From the NCBI RefSeq assembly GCF_017744155.1, contig NZ_JAGHQT010000002.1:423634-487633 (forward strand): a stretch of 64,000 nt of DNA. Reading direction: 5' to 3'. A program made the position numbers and the translations under genes. Positions 55,263 to 64,000 of this stretch are shown piece after piece. The notes below the pieces were generated by a model. That model was not told the origin of the DNA and searched no databases. It saw nothing but the letters and a program-made list of their open reading frames with translations. This stretch comes from Endozoicomonas sp. G2_1 (GTDB taxonomy: Bacteria; Pseudomonadota; Gammaproteobacteria; Enterobacterales; Alteromonadaceae). How positions within the stretch are numbered: position 1 is the stretch's first letter; every line of letters starts with the position of its first letter.

Positions 55263-55528
55263 GGGCGTGTTAATCTTTCGAGATTAAGTTTTGTTCAATC
55301 TAAACGCTTTCTGATCGCGACGCTCGGATTGTAGTATAGTTGTTCTATATAAAAACCGAGCAACAATGAGCAGGAAGCGTTTAGATGAACCCAAAGGGCA
55401 GCGCCTGTTTGGCCTTTCTGCGGCGTTGTCGCAGGATTGATGTAGAATAACTACACGACATCTGCTCCGCCTTGCATAAAAACCAAACAGACTGCTGCAA
55501 AAATAATCCTGAAAGGTCAACACGCCTT
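55263..55528. mobile_element. MITE-like element, copy 2
   Basis: About 266 bp, colinear with 35295-35559 and in the same orientation, with scattered substitutions. The ends are slightly decayed: left GGGCGTGTTAATCTTTC, right GAAAGGTCAACACGCCT. TA follows on the right, but GA rather than TA precedes on the left, consistent with an older insertion. Confidence 0.85.
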
Positions 55529-55599
55529 AAACAAATTGCGTTAAGCTCGGTTTACTAAGGCATTTTTTCAGCAAACAGCCTTTTATCGAGACAATAGTA

Positions 55600-56058
55600 A
55601 TGAGTGATAACCCTAATCAAAACAAAGAGCTCTTGAGCCAAGAATGGCAAATACTGCAAACTCAATTTGATAGTTACGAAAAGTTTTCGCTAGTCATTAA
55701 GCTGTTTAATATTGGCTTTACTGTGTTCTCTATTACACTAGCAATGCCAACGCTAATTAGCCTGGTGATCATCAGCATAGTATGGTTACAAGACGGTATT
55801 TGGAAAACCTTCCAACAACGCATTGAACAACGGTTATTGGTAGTTGAAGTTGCGCTTGCCCCAAACACTAACGTAAATGAAGCCAACAACGAGACAGCAC
55901 CATGTCAGTTTAATCAGCACTTTTTAAAAAACCGCGCAGGCGCTGGCAAACTGATTACTGAATACGTTAAAAACGCCTGTCGACCTACAGTTGCCTATCC
56001 ACATATTGTGCTACTAGCTTTGGTACTGTTAATGCCGATCTTTATGAATACGCTCTAG
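55600..56058 (+). CDS. small membrane protein of unknown function
   Basis: 152 residues. Polar N terminus, one or two membrane segments at about 30-65 (LFNIGFTVFSITLAMPTLISLVIISIVWL), a cytosolic or periplasmic loop (about 66-130) and a C-terminal span (IVLLALVLLMPIFM). No family recognised. It stands alone after MITE copy 2; the next gene is convergent. Confidence 0.6.
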   Translation: MSDNPNQNKELLSQEWQILQTQFDSYEKFSLVIKLFNIGFTVFSITLAMPTLISLVIISIVWLQDGIWKTFQQRIEQRLLVVEVALAPNTNVNEANNETAPCQFNQHFLKNRAGAGKLITEYVKNACRPTVAYPHIVLLALVLLMPIFMNTL

Positions 56059-56103
56059 TACTAGACATCCCTGTCCAAAAATACTAGTTACCGAGCCAAG
56101 CCG

Positions 56104-56961
56104 TTACACTTCAGTTAAGTGCTCAGCGTGAAAGCGCAGGTGTTGTTCTATAAAGCTGCTAATAAAATAGTAGCTATGGTCATAACCTTCACACATTTCA
56201 ACGGTCAGCGGATAGCCATGTTGTTCAGCCGCTGCAACTAAGCTCTCTGGTTTAAGCTGCTCAACTAAAAAGCTATCTCCGTCGCCTTGGCTGACTAACG
56301 TCGGCAACTGTTGTGATTCAGCTGCTGCTTTTGCCATGAGCACACTGGCATCGTATTGTTGCCAGCTTGTTTGATCGTCTCCCAAGTAAGCCGAAAATGC
56401 TTTTTGTCCCCAAGGACAATTCATTGGGTTACTAATTGGTGCAAAAGCAGTGACCGACTGATATCGCTGAGGGTTTCGCAGAGCAATGGTTAGTGCACCA
56501 TGTCCCCCCATAGAGTGACCACTAATAACGCGTTGCTGATTGACCGGAAAGTTGGCTTCGATCAATTCAGGCAGTTCATGCACAATGTAATCGTACATTT
56601 GATAATGTTGCTGCCACGGTGCTTGCGTCGCATTGACATAAAAGCCCGCGCCAAGTCCTAAATCGTAAGCACCATTTTCATCGTCTGCAACGCCGTCACC
56701 ACGCGGTGAGGTGTCAGGCGCGACAATCGCGATACCGAGCTCAGCGGCAAGCTTAAAAGCCCCTGCTTTCTGCATAAAATTTTCATCCGTGCAGGTTAAG
56801 CCCGAGAGCCAGTACATCACTGGCACGCGATAATTATCGTTAGCTTGCGGCGGCAAAAATATCGCGAAGCGCATTGAACAGTTAACCGTGTTTGATTGAT
56901 GGCTATACTGTTTATGCCACCCGCCTGCCACTTTATTACTGGCAAGATTTTCTAATTCCAT
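56104..56961 (-). CDS. fghA: S-formylglutathione hydrolase
   Basis: 285 residues, esterase-D family alpha/beta hydrolase. Nucleophile in GHSMGGHGAL; conserved VMYWLSGLTCTDENFMQKAG, VAPDTSPRG, and DHSYYFISSFIEQHLRFHAE with catalytic His at the C terminus. Hydrolyses S-formylglutathione to formate and glutathione. Second gene after frmA, completing glutathione-dependent formaldehyde detoxification. Confidence 0.95.
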   Translation of the reverse strand: MELENLASNKVAGGWHKQYSHQSNTVNCSMRFAIFLPPQANDNYRVPVMYWLSGLTCTDENFMQKAGAFKLAAELGIAIVAPDTSPRGDGVADDENGAYDLGLGAGFYVNATQAPWQQHYQMYDYIVHELPELIEANFPVNQQRVISGHSMGGHGALTIALRNPQRYQSVTAFAPISNPMNCPWGQKAFSAYLGDDQTSWQQYDASVLMAKAAAESQQLPTLVSQGDGDSFLVEQLKPESLVAAAEQHGYPLTVEMCEGYDHSYYFISSFIEQHLRFHAEHLTEV

Positions 56962-57015
56962 CAGTTGAACCCTTTTCGACTGGTTATTTCTCGAAACATG
57001 TAGTTATCACAATGA

Positions 57016-58212
<1,197 letters not shown>

Positions 58213-58304
58213 TCAGCATTAATGATAATATCTCGAAATTGCAAATCACTTTTACCATATGGTAATAATAAAGTCTTAGCATCACGATTTCTGTACTCAC
58301 TACT

Positions 58305-59180
58305 ATGTTTCAATGGCAAGGTATCACCGAATTTGTCGCAGTCGCCGAATACAATAGCTTTACCCTAGCAGCTAAGTATCTGGCTATTTCTACGGCGCAG
58401 GTTAGTCGGCAAATTAATGCGCTTGAACAAAGGCTTGGCGTTAAACTACTGCACCGCACCACTCGTCAGGTGTCGTTATCACAAGAGGGGCAAGTGTTTT
58501 ATCAGCACTGCCGACACGTTTTAGACGGCCTCAACCACGCCGAGCAAGCAGTTAGCCAATGGCAAAGTCAGCCGCAAGGTAAAATTAAGCTAACCGCGCC
58601 GGTGACTTATGGCGAACAAAGAATTTTGCCACTGCTCAATGACTTTTTAAGCCAACAGCCCAAAATAGAACTCGAATGCCAGCTGACTAATCAGCGCGTC
58701 GACTTAATAGAACAAGGCTGTGATTTAGCAATTCGTTTAGGCAAGCTACCCGACTCAAGCTTAGTAGCTAAAAAACTCGGTACACGACAACATTACGTTT
58801 GCGCATCACCTGATTATCTGAACCGCTTTGGCACGCCGCATTCACTTTCTGAACTCAATCAACACAATTGCTTATTAGGTACTAGAGACTACTGGCTGTT
58901 TGAGGTTAACGGCAAAGAAAAAAGCGTACGTGTTAGTGGGAATCTGCGCTGTAACTCAGGTATTGGGCTGGTTGATGCTGCGCTAAAAGGTATTGGTATT
59001 ATTCAATTGCCAAATTACTACCTGCAAGACTATATCTCAGCGGGCAAACTCGTTCCCGTACTTGGTCAGTTTAATCAAACCATTGAGGGCATTTGGGCGG
59101 TCTATCCACAAAACAGATTTTTATCCCCTAAAGTGCGAAGTTTAATCGATTATTTAACGACAAACCTAGCCAACAACTAG
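58305..59180 (+). CDS. LysR family regulator beside formaldehyde genes
   Basis: 291 residues. Winged helix: ITEFVAVAEYNSFTLAAKYLAISTAQVSRQINALEQRLGVKLLHRTTRQ; the co-inducer domain follows (QGKIKLTAPVTYGEQRILPLLNDFL, QRVDLIEQGCDLAIRLGKLPDSSLVAKKLG). Divergent from frmA-fghA, the typical layout for a LysR activator of formaldehyde detoxification in marine gammaproteobacteria. Confidence 0.9.
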   Translation: MFQWQGITEFVAVAEYNSFTLAAKYLAISTAQVSRQINALEQRLGVKLLHRTTRQVSLSQEGQVFYQHCRHVLDGLNHAEQAVSQWQSQPQGKIKLTAPVTYGEQRILPLLNDFLSQQPKIELECQLTNQRVDLIEQGCDLAIRLGKLPDSSLVAKKLGTRQHYVCASPDYLNRFGTPHSLSELNQHNCLLGTRDYWLFEVNGKEKSVRVSGNLRCNSGIGLVDAALKGIGIIQLPNYYLQDYISAGKLVPVLGQFNQTIEGIWAVYPQNRFLSPKVRSLIDYLTTNLANN

Positions 59181-59261
59181 TGTAATAATTCAACAACGGT
59201 CTTTGCTTCGACAACTATTTAAAATAAAATACCGCCACTTTTAGTTTATGTCTTGGGCACT

Positions 59262-60209
59262 ATGTTTAGAGTACTTTGTTTGATCGTGGGACTTGGACTT
59301 TGTCAATCGGCATTTACTCAAAGCTCAAGCCATCGTTCACTGACAATTCCCCTAAACAACTGGACTAGTCAGCGCGTGTTGTCACTTGCAATCGGGCAAA
59401 CACTGGCCAAACATAACTACCACATTACCTATCAAGACATCAGCGTAAACGATCAATGGGGCGCTTTGCGACAAGGCATTATTCACTTTCAATTAGAAGT
59501 TTGGCAACAGTCGATGGAGATGGCGACCCAGCGTTTTTTTGAACAAGGTTACATTGTCGATCTTGGCAAACACCAAGCAGTCTCCAGAGAAGATTGGTGG
59601 TACCCATTATATGTTGAAGAGCTTTGTCCAGGCTTACCTGATTGGCAAGCACTTAACCAATGCTCAAGCTTATTTAGTGCTAAAACAGGCAATAAAGGCA
59701 CTTACTTTTCAGGCCCTTGGCAATATCTCGACGCAGATATCATTCGCGCTCTTAATCTCAACTTTACCATTGAAAGGTTTGACGACGATTTAACACTAGT
59801 CAAAAAATTGAAAAAGTCTGTTGTTCAACAACAAGCTATTGTCTTGTTAAACTGGTCACCAAACTGGACTGATAGCCGTATTGATGGCAAATTTGTTGAG
59901 TTTCCTGATCACACAAAACAATGTGAACAAGAGCCAAGTTGGGGCATCAACCCCGACTATGTTCACGACTGCGGTAATATTAAGCAAGGCTGGATTAAAA
60001 AAGCTGCCTGGCCTGGGCTTGCTAAGTACCAACCTTGTGTTCACCAGTTTATTGGTAACCTTGAATTCAACAATACAATGATCAGCGAAGCTGCTGCCTA
60101 TGTTATTGCCGACGGCCTAACTGAGTCACAAGCAGCACAAAAGTGGCAAGCAACATATGCTAAGGAAATTAAGCACTGGCTTGCCAATACCTGTATTGCT
60201 CAATCGTAA
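59262..60209 (+). CDS. OpuAC/ProX-like betaine-type substrate-binding protein
   Basis: 315 residues from ATG 59262 (TTG 59253 is less likely). Signal peptide ends near AFTQ. Body of the OpuAC type: NNWTSQRVLSLAIGQTLAKHNYHITYQDISVNDQWGALRQGIIHFQLEVWQ, NKGTYFSGPWQYLDADIIRALNLNFTIERFDD, and VLLNWSPNWTDSRIDGKFVEFPDH. Such proteins bind quaternary amines through aromatic residues. No permease or ATPase is adjacent, so it is an orphan component. Confidence 0.75.
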   Translation: MFRVLCLIVGLGLCQSAFTQSSSHRSLTIPLNNWTSQRVLSLAIGQTLAKHNYHITYQDISVNDQWGALRQGIIHFQLEVWQQSMEMATQRFFEQGYIVDLGKHQAVSREDWWYPLYVEELCPGLPDWQALNQCSSLFSAKTGNKGTYFSGPWQYLDADIIRALNLNFTIERFDDDLTLVKKLKKSVVQQQAIVLLNWSPNWTDSRIDGKFVEFPDHTKQCEQEPSWGINPDYVHDCGNIKQGWIKKAAWPGLAKYQPCVHQFIGNLEFNNTMISEAAAYVIADGLTESQAAQKWQATYAKEIKHWLANTCIAQS

Positions 60210-60287
60210 AATTGACTTTCAATATATCGCGATTTTCATTCACTAAACTGAAAAAACTTGTGTTAGACTGGCAAAAAAGTTTAATCA

Positions 60288-60731
60288 ATGTCTTTTATGG
60301 AAATTTCAGCACTGCTTGAACAAGCAAAAAATGTTTGCCAACAACGCGGCGTTAGATTCACCCCGGTGAGGGAACAAGTTTTCTTGTTGTTAGCAAAGCA
60401 CAGTAACGCGGTTGGCGCTTATGATTTGTTATCTGAGTTACAAACCATAGATCCCGCTGCTAAGCCAGCAACAATTTACCGCGCGCTAGACTTTCTTGGC
60501 CAACAAGGTTTTGTCCACAAAATTGAGTCGATTAATGCCTTTGTCATGTGTCACCACTTCAGTGATTGTAGCCACCCGGTACAATTGTTAATTTGTGATC
60601 AATGCGGCCATGTTGAAGAAATTCAATCACAAAACTTAGACTTAGCTATTCGTTCAATGGCTGATGCCAGTGGCTTTAACATTAGCCACCAAATCGTTGA
60701 AGCACACGGCAAGTGCCAACGCTGCCCTTAA
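60288..60731 (+). CDS. zur: zinc uptake regulator Zur (Fur family)
   Basis: 147 residues. Winged helix at about 12-80 (RGVRFTPVREQVFLLLAKHSNAVGAYDLLSELQ, KPATIYRALDFLGQQGFVHKIE) and metal domain with CHHFSDCSHPVQLLICDQCGHVEEIQ and the C-terminal KCQRCP; the two CxxC motifs form the structural zinc site. The NAFVMCHHFSDCSHPVQLLI stretch is more like Zur than Fur. Represses zinc uptake genes when zinc-replete. Transcribed alone. Confidence 0.9.
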   Translation: MSFMEISALLEQAKNVCQQRGVRFTPVREQVFLLLAKHSNAVGAYDLLSELQTIDPAAKPATIYRALDFLGQQGFVHKIESINAFVMCHHFSDCSHPVQLLICDQCGHVEEIQSQNLDLAIRSMADASGFNISHQIVEAHGKCQRCP

Positions 60732-61152
60732 ATAGTTACCTACCTCAGCAGTGTTAAAGGCTGTTGAGGCAATCCAATCATTCCACAAAAATTCAACACC
60801 CGTTAACTGCTTTCTTAGCAGTACGAGTATTCATTTATTCAAGAAAGAAAAACTGACTAATCTAGGTCGGTATTACAGACAACAAAAAAATAAATTTTTA
60901 TTAATCAAAAGGCTGTGGCGTCGATTTTTTGATCAACATCACAAGAAAAACTGATTTACTGCTTGATACTTGTTCGCGTCAGGTAAATACTGTTACTAAT
61001 CAAAGACAAAATAACCGTCGATTTAAGCGTCAAGATTATTTAGCAAATTGTGCAATAACTTATTTGCGATAACAATTTACATTTGGCGGCTGAGCGGGCA
61101 AAATTGACCAGTTATTTAGAAATAAAACTTATTAAGGCTTGGAAAGCTTCTC
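60732..61152. other. AT-rich intergenic region
   Basis: 421 bp between zur and cheX. A 67-codon GTG frame (60751-60954) is present but has no ribosome site and no family features. No terminator, operator or RNA gene could be supported. Confidence 0.4.
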
Positions 61153-61614
61153 ATGAACGTAGAGTTTATTAATCCATTTTTATCTTCCATGCTCAATGTC
61201 ATGTCTACTATGGCGCAAATGGAATTAACCCCAGAAAAGCCACAATTAAAAAAAGAACAAGTTGCCAAAGGTGACGTATCAGGTTTAATTGGTATGGTTA
61301 GTGAACAAGCCAAAGGCTCTTTGTCTATCACTTTTGAAGCATCGTTAGCGATTGCCACCATGAAAAAAATGGTTGGTGAAGGCCCAGACGAAGTTAACGA
61401 CGAAATTACTGATTTAGTGGGTGAAATTACCAACATGGTAACTGGTGGTGCTAAGCGTCAACTCAGTGAAAAAGGTTTTGAGTTTGATATGGCAACCCCT
61501 ATGGTTGTTTCAGGCCCTGGCCATAGCATCCAGCACAAAGCTGAAGGCCCAGTAGTAATTATTCCATTGCGTTCAGCTGAAGGTAAAGCCTTTATCGAGT
61601 TTAGCTTCGATTAA
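61153..61614 (+). CDS. cheX: chemotaxis phosphatase CheX
   Basis: 153 residues. The CheC/CheX/FliY signature is in DEVNDEITDLVGEITNMVTGGAKRQLSEKGFEFDMATPMVVSG, with catalytic Glu and Asn in GEITNM. N-terminal helix EFINPFLSSMLNVMSTMAQMEL is typical of CheX. Dephosphorylates CheY-P or a related receiver. No other chemotaxis genes are in the window. Ends at a clear terminator. Confidence 0.9.
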   Translation: MNVEFINPFLSSMLNVMSTMAQMELTPEKPQLKKEQVAKGDVSGLIGMVSEQAKGSLSITFEASLAIATMKKMVGEGPDEVNDEITDLVGEITNMVTGGAKRQLSEKGFEFDMATPMVVSGPGHSIQHKAEGPVVIIPLRSAEGKAFIEFSFD

Positions 61615-61641
61615 TAATTAAAAGATTTATGTAAACACAAA

Positions 61642-61674
61642 GCGCCAGCATCACAATGATCGCTGGCGTTTTTG
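61642..61674 (+). terminator. intrinsic terminator of cheX
   Basis: CGCCAGC pairs with GCTGGCG around a 12-base region and is followed by TTTTTG. Confidence 0.85.
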
Positions 61675-61702
61675 TAAAAAAGAAACGATTAAGGAAAATG
61701 CC

Positions 61703-62047
61703 GTGTTTAAGCGAATTGTTTCAGCTCCTCTAGAACTATTCATCTACTTGCTCGCAACATTAATTTTTATCGTTCTCTATGGACAGATTGTTCTAGTACC
61801 GACGGCACTATTAACACTAGCCAGCCTTGTACTTCTCTATTTCATTTCGCCAGCAGAATTGACTTACATAGCTGCCCTATTTGCACTGGCAGGATTTATT
61901 ACAGGGGTTTTGTGGGCTGAACACATTCGCCGAAAATACAGTATTTTCGGCTTTCACGGTTATTTATCTAACAACCCAGAAATTGACGGATATCAGCGCC
62001 CAAGCCAAGGCGTTGTATTCCGTCAGGGTAACCTAGTCAAACACTAA
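61703..62047 (+). CDS. small membrane protein of unknown function
   Basis: 114 residues from GTG 61703, supported by an AAGGA ribosome site about eight bases ahead. Two or three membrane segments (about 10-30, 32-48 and 52-72), then a soluble tail (HIRRKYSIFGFHGYLSNNPEIDGYQRPSQGVVFRQG). No family recognised. Its end overlaps the convergent gene by four bases. Confidence 0.55.
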   Translation: MFKRIVSAPLELFIYLLATLIFIVLYGQIVLVPTALLTLASLVLLYFISPAELTYIAALFALAGFITGVLWAEHIRRKYSIFGFHGYLSNNPEIDGYQRPSQGVVFRQGNLVKH

Positions 62048-63075
62048 TTAGCGTTTACAGTACATTGCTCATACCAAGCTTCACTGTCCCATTGAGCTAA
62101 ATTCAACGATTTGATATCAGTTCGATACAAGTAGCTGATGGCGTCTTTTGGCGCGCTGTTGTCATTAGCAATAAAGACATAGCCCGCTTTGGCAAAAATG
62201 CCTTCAGCGTTGAACTTCGTTGTCGGTAAATTGGCGAGTAAGTTACTTGAAATGCCATCAAGCGTTACCTTTTTGCCGTCGACACTAATACCAAAAACGT
62301 GAAACGCACTTTGTGTTTTACTACTGTGACACAATTCAGCCGCATCGCCATGCCAACAAAATGATACACCTAACAAACACTGACCGTTTGACTCTGGAAT
62401 AACAGTTACATCACTCCAGCGAAAGCTGTGTTCAAAGCTAGTAACTAGCTCACTGGTGCCCGACTTATCGATTGAAGCGGGGGCAATAAGGCTAGTTTCA
62501 TGAAACACCATAGCACGGTTACTATCGAGCAGAGCTAACGCTTCGTAGCCGTGATTCCAGTTATCGTAATTTTGCTTGGTTTTGCCATCGTTACGCAATC
62601 GCGCGCTAAATCTAGGCTCAGTAATGCGACCTTGCCCTTGCCATTTAGCTGTTGACTCAGCTACTAGCTGATAGCCCGTCGCAACCTTTGTTAACTCAGC
62701 TAGAAAAAGCTGGTAACGCCCGTTTACACTGTCTTCTGCAAGTAACCAAACATGCTTACCAGAGGTATCAACAGCTATCGCTTCCCAAGAAACGCCGTCG
62801 ACATCTTCAGGGAAGCCAACTAAAGTAACTTCAGTCAATTGATAGACCTGCTCACTGCCCTGTTCAAATGCCGCTTGCAAATCATCAAACTGAGTCACAT
62901 AAACACTTGGGCCAGTTTCCCCGAGAAACAAAACTTTGTCTTCTGTGGCTGTAATGCTCGAAATACCATGAGCATCAATGGCTAATAACTCGTCAGCAAT
63001 GGCATGGGCGCTTATCAAAGCTGTTGAAGCAAAACTAATCGCTAAGCTTGTTGTTATTGTATTTAATCGATTCAC
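62044..63075 (-). CDS. exported protein of unknown function, possible beta-propeller
   Basis: 343 residues with a signal peptide (to about 28, ISAHAIA-DE). Blade-like repeats such as LAIDAHGISSITATEDKVLFLGETG, VSWEAIAVDTSGKHVWLLAEDS and FNAEGIFAKAGYVFIANDNSAPKD suggest an esterase-like phytase or propeller fold, but no catalytic motif is evident. Cys pairs appear around CLLGVSFCWHGDAAELC. Alone on the strand. Function not assigned. Confidence 0.6.
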   Translation of the reverse strand: MNRLNTITTSLAISFASTALISAHAIADELLAIDAHGISSITATEDKVLFLGETGPSVYVTQFDDLQAAFEQGSEQVYQLTEVTLVGFPEDVDGVSWEAIAVDTSGKHVWLLAEDSVNGRYQLFLAELTKVATGYQLVAESTAKWQGQGRITEPRFSARLRNDGKTKQNYDNWNHGYEALALLDSNRAMVFHETSLIAPASIDKSGTSELVTSFEHSFRWSDVTVIPESNGQCLLGVSFCWHGDAAELCHSSKTQSAFHVFGISVDGKKVTLDGISSNLLANLPTTKFNAEGIFAKAGYVFIANDNSAPKDAISYLYRTDIKSLNLAQWDSEAWYEQCTVNAN

Positions 63076-63157
63076 CTTTTTACCTTAATGCTTATTTGTT
63101 CGCGTAACTTGGCACTTGGCTTAACTTAAACGCCGAAGATATATGACCTAAATAAAA

Positions 63158-63766
63158 TTACAAACGACTAATAGTTCGTTCAAGATTTTTTCTCGCAGTC
63201 GCTTCAAATTTATCTTTAAAATAATCGAGTCGATAAATGCTATCTTGCTGGAGGAATGATACCAAAATTTCTTTTCTCTTCTTATTAAAAACAAAAGATG
63301 GCACCAATTTGTATTCTTTACGAACATTGTGCTCAAACTGATCGTAGACGTTTGCTCCTGCCCCCAAAATTGTTAAGTCAATATCGACAATCAGCTTCTC
63401 ATCGTTAGTCGTAACATCACTACTGTGATCTGTTGCCATAACTAAACTATGAACCAATTCACTTATCTGAGAATCAATGCCAGATGTGATAAGAAAATTT
63501 TTAGCCCAATTAGCACTATCAAGCTCGTTTGTTTTGGAAAAAGGCTGATATATAGCATCGTGAAACCATATTGCCAACTCAAGTTCATCAGGCTTTTTTG
63601 ACACGTGTTTCACTTTGTCAAAGTGATTGAGCATAGCATTGATATGCTTACTAGTATGATAGTAGCGATGCTTTTCTGAGTAGGCTGTTACTAACGAATC
63701 GTAACAGTCAAATGAAGCCGTTAGCCCCATCGACTCCATTAGCCAACTCCAACGTTGTTTATTCAT
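63158..63766 (-). CDS. HD-domain-like predicted metal-dependent phosphohydrolase (COG4339-type)
   Basis: 202 residues from ATG 63766, which has an AGG ribosome site; the TTG at 63784 is less likely. Typical of this family: YSEKHRYYHTSKHINAMLNHFD, ELELAIWFHDAIYQPFSKTNELDSANWAKNFL, LVMATDHSSD and KLIVDIDLTILGA; these hold the His/Asp metal ligands (YHTSKH, FHDAIY, ATDH, DIDL). Substrate unknown. Transcribed alone. Confidence 0.75.
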   Translation of the reverse strand: MNKQRWSWLMESMGLTASFDCYDSLVTAYSEKHRYYHTSKHINAMLNHFDKVKHVSKKPDELELAIWFHDAIYQPFSKTNELDSANWAKNFLITSGIDSQISELVHSLVMATDHSSDVTTNDEKLIVDIDLTILGAGANVYDQFEHNVRKEYKLVPSFVFNKKRKEILVSFLQQDSIYRLDYFKDKFEATARKNLERTISRL

Positions 63767-63885
63767 ACCACGCCTCGTTATCAAACATTGAACAATTTTT
63801 TATAATACACGAAGATCTCGAGTTATTTTCGACACTATTAACATTCTCCTGAAACGAAAAATGTAAACTACTGAAAGTAAAGAAT

Positions 63886-63935
63886 CCACCTTCTAAAGAA
63901 GGTGGCTTTGCGTAAGCCCCCTAAACAAGGGGGCT
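63886..63935. repeat. two tandem perfect hairpins
   Basis: CCACCTTCT/AGAAGGTGG (63886-63905, 2-base loop) and AGCCCCCT/AGGGGGCT (63915-63935, 5-base loop), nine bases apart. They lie directly after the stop of the partial gene at the edge, so on the minus strand they could be a terminator, or the right-end hairpins of an IS200/IS605-type element. Confidence 0.6.
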
Positions 63936-63938
63936 GGG

Positions 63939-64000
63939 TTATCCTAGTAAATGTAATTGACGTTTCTCTTCTTGTTTCTCCATCTTGTCTTGATGCCGTA
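63939..64000 (-). CDS. C-terminal tail of a gene running off the right edge
   Basis: An open minus-strand frame enters at the right edge and ends with TAA at 63941-63939. The 19 visible residues are charged (KMEKQEEKRQLHLLG at the end) and cannot be assigned. Tandem hairpins follow the stop. It could be a transposase tail or any other gene. Confidence 0.35.
   Translation of the reverse strand, partial: RHQDKMEKQEEKRQLHLLG

Larger units (their letters stand above)
55167..55599. other. gene-free stretch with terminator and MITE copy 2
   Basis: 433 bp: terminator of the SDR gene at 55213-55252, then the second MITE copy (55263-55528), then the upstream region of the small membrane protein gene. 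Confidence 0.7.

Noticed and set aside
60751..60954. 67-codon plus-strand frame after zur
   Set aside because: GTG start without ribosome site, AT-driven Lys/Phe/Asn composition, no family; more likely non-coding.

Overview
The window looks like a chromosomal segment of a marine gammaproteobacterium of the Alteromonadales type (Colwelliaceae/Thalassotalea-like). Base composition is moderate to AT-rich. Family content fits that group: TIGR03899- and TIGR04219-type proteins, DUF2333, an RpoE-like sigma/FecR/STN-TonB receptor trio, PEP-CTERM, and a CysJIH operon. The genus call is an inference. No tRNA, rRNA, CRISPR array or prophage was seen.

Layout. 1-2.6 kb: end of a thioredoxin-fold gene, then a bufferin-type copper-binding RiPP cluster (lipoprotein precursor with a duplicated Cys-rich core, DUF692 enzyme, DUF2063 partner). 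2.7-8.2 kb: solute-binding protein, MFS transporter, REC-DUF3369-GGDEF-EAL regulator, TIGR03899 protein. 8.2-10.6 kb: fatty-acid-hydroxylase/SRPBCC pair beside an AraC regulator. 10.6-14.8 kb: cysJIH assimilatory sulfate reduction. 15.1-19.2 kb: OlsF-like two-domain acyltransferase, outer-membrane protein, DUF2333 protein, PCu(A)C copper chaperone. 19.3-21.3 kb: phage-shock (psp) operon with a probable sigma-54 promoter and a 38-residue membrane protein between pspA and pspC.

21.6-51.9 kb is the main accessory region: a carbohydrate utilisation locus for L-fucose and/or the stereochemically related D-arabinose. The sugar would be taken in through an STN-type TonB receptor controlled by an adjacent ECF sigma/FecR pair. 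It would be processed by two giant secreted beta-helix proteins (GH141-like), each ending in one discoidin-like and three F-type (fucose-binding) lectin domains. Import through the inner membrane would use a GPH symporter beside a cytosolic GH172/DUF2961 hydrolase. Oxidation would run through mutarotase FucU, an aldo-keto reductase type aldose dehydrogenase, a COG3618 lactonase and a split UxaA-type dehydratase. From there two routes are encoded: SDR plus FAH-family hydrolase (6-deoxy branch, to pyruvate + lactate) and FAH-family dehydratase plus semialdehyde dehydrogenase (pentose branch, to 2-oxoglutarate). An IclR regulator sits in the middle. The same 8-N10-8 AT-rich palindrome occurs in the promoter regions of both catabolic operons and is the likely operator. 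The two beta-helix genes are a tandem duplication including upstream DNA and terminators; a PEP-CTERM protein gene and a MITE lie between them.

51.9-64 kb is mostly core: an unlisted 45-residue membrane protein, dusA, a LysR/SDR pair, a second MITE copy, formaldehyde detoxification (frmA-fghA) with a divergent LysR gene, an orphan betaine-type binding protein, zur, cheX, small membrane and exported unknowns, an HD-type hydrolase, and at the right edge tandem hairpins with the tail of a further gene.
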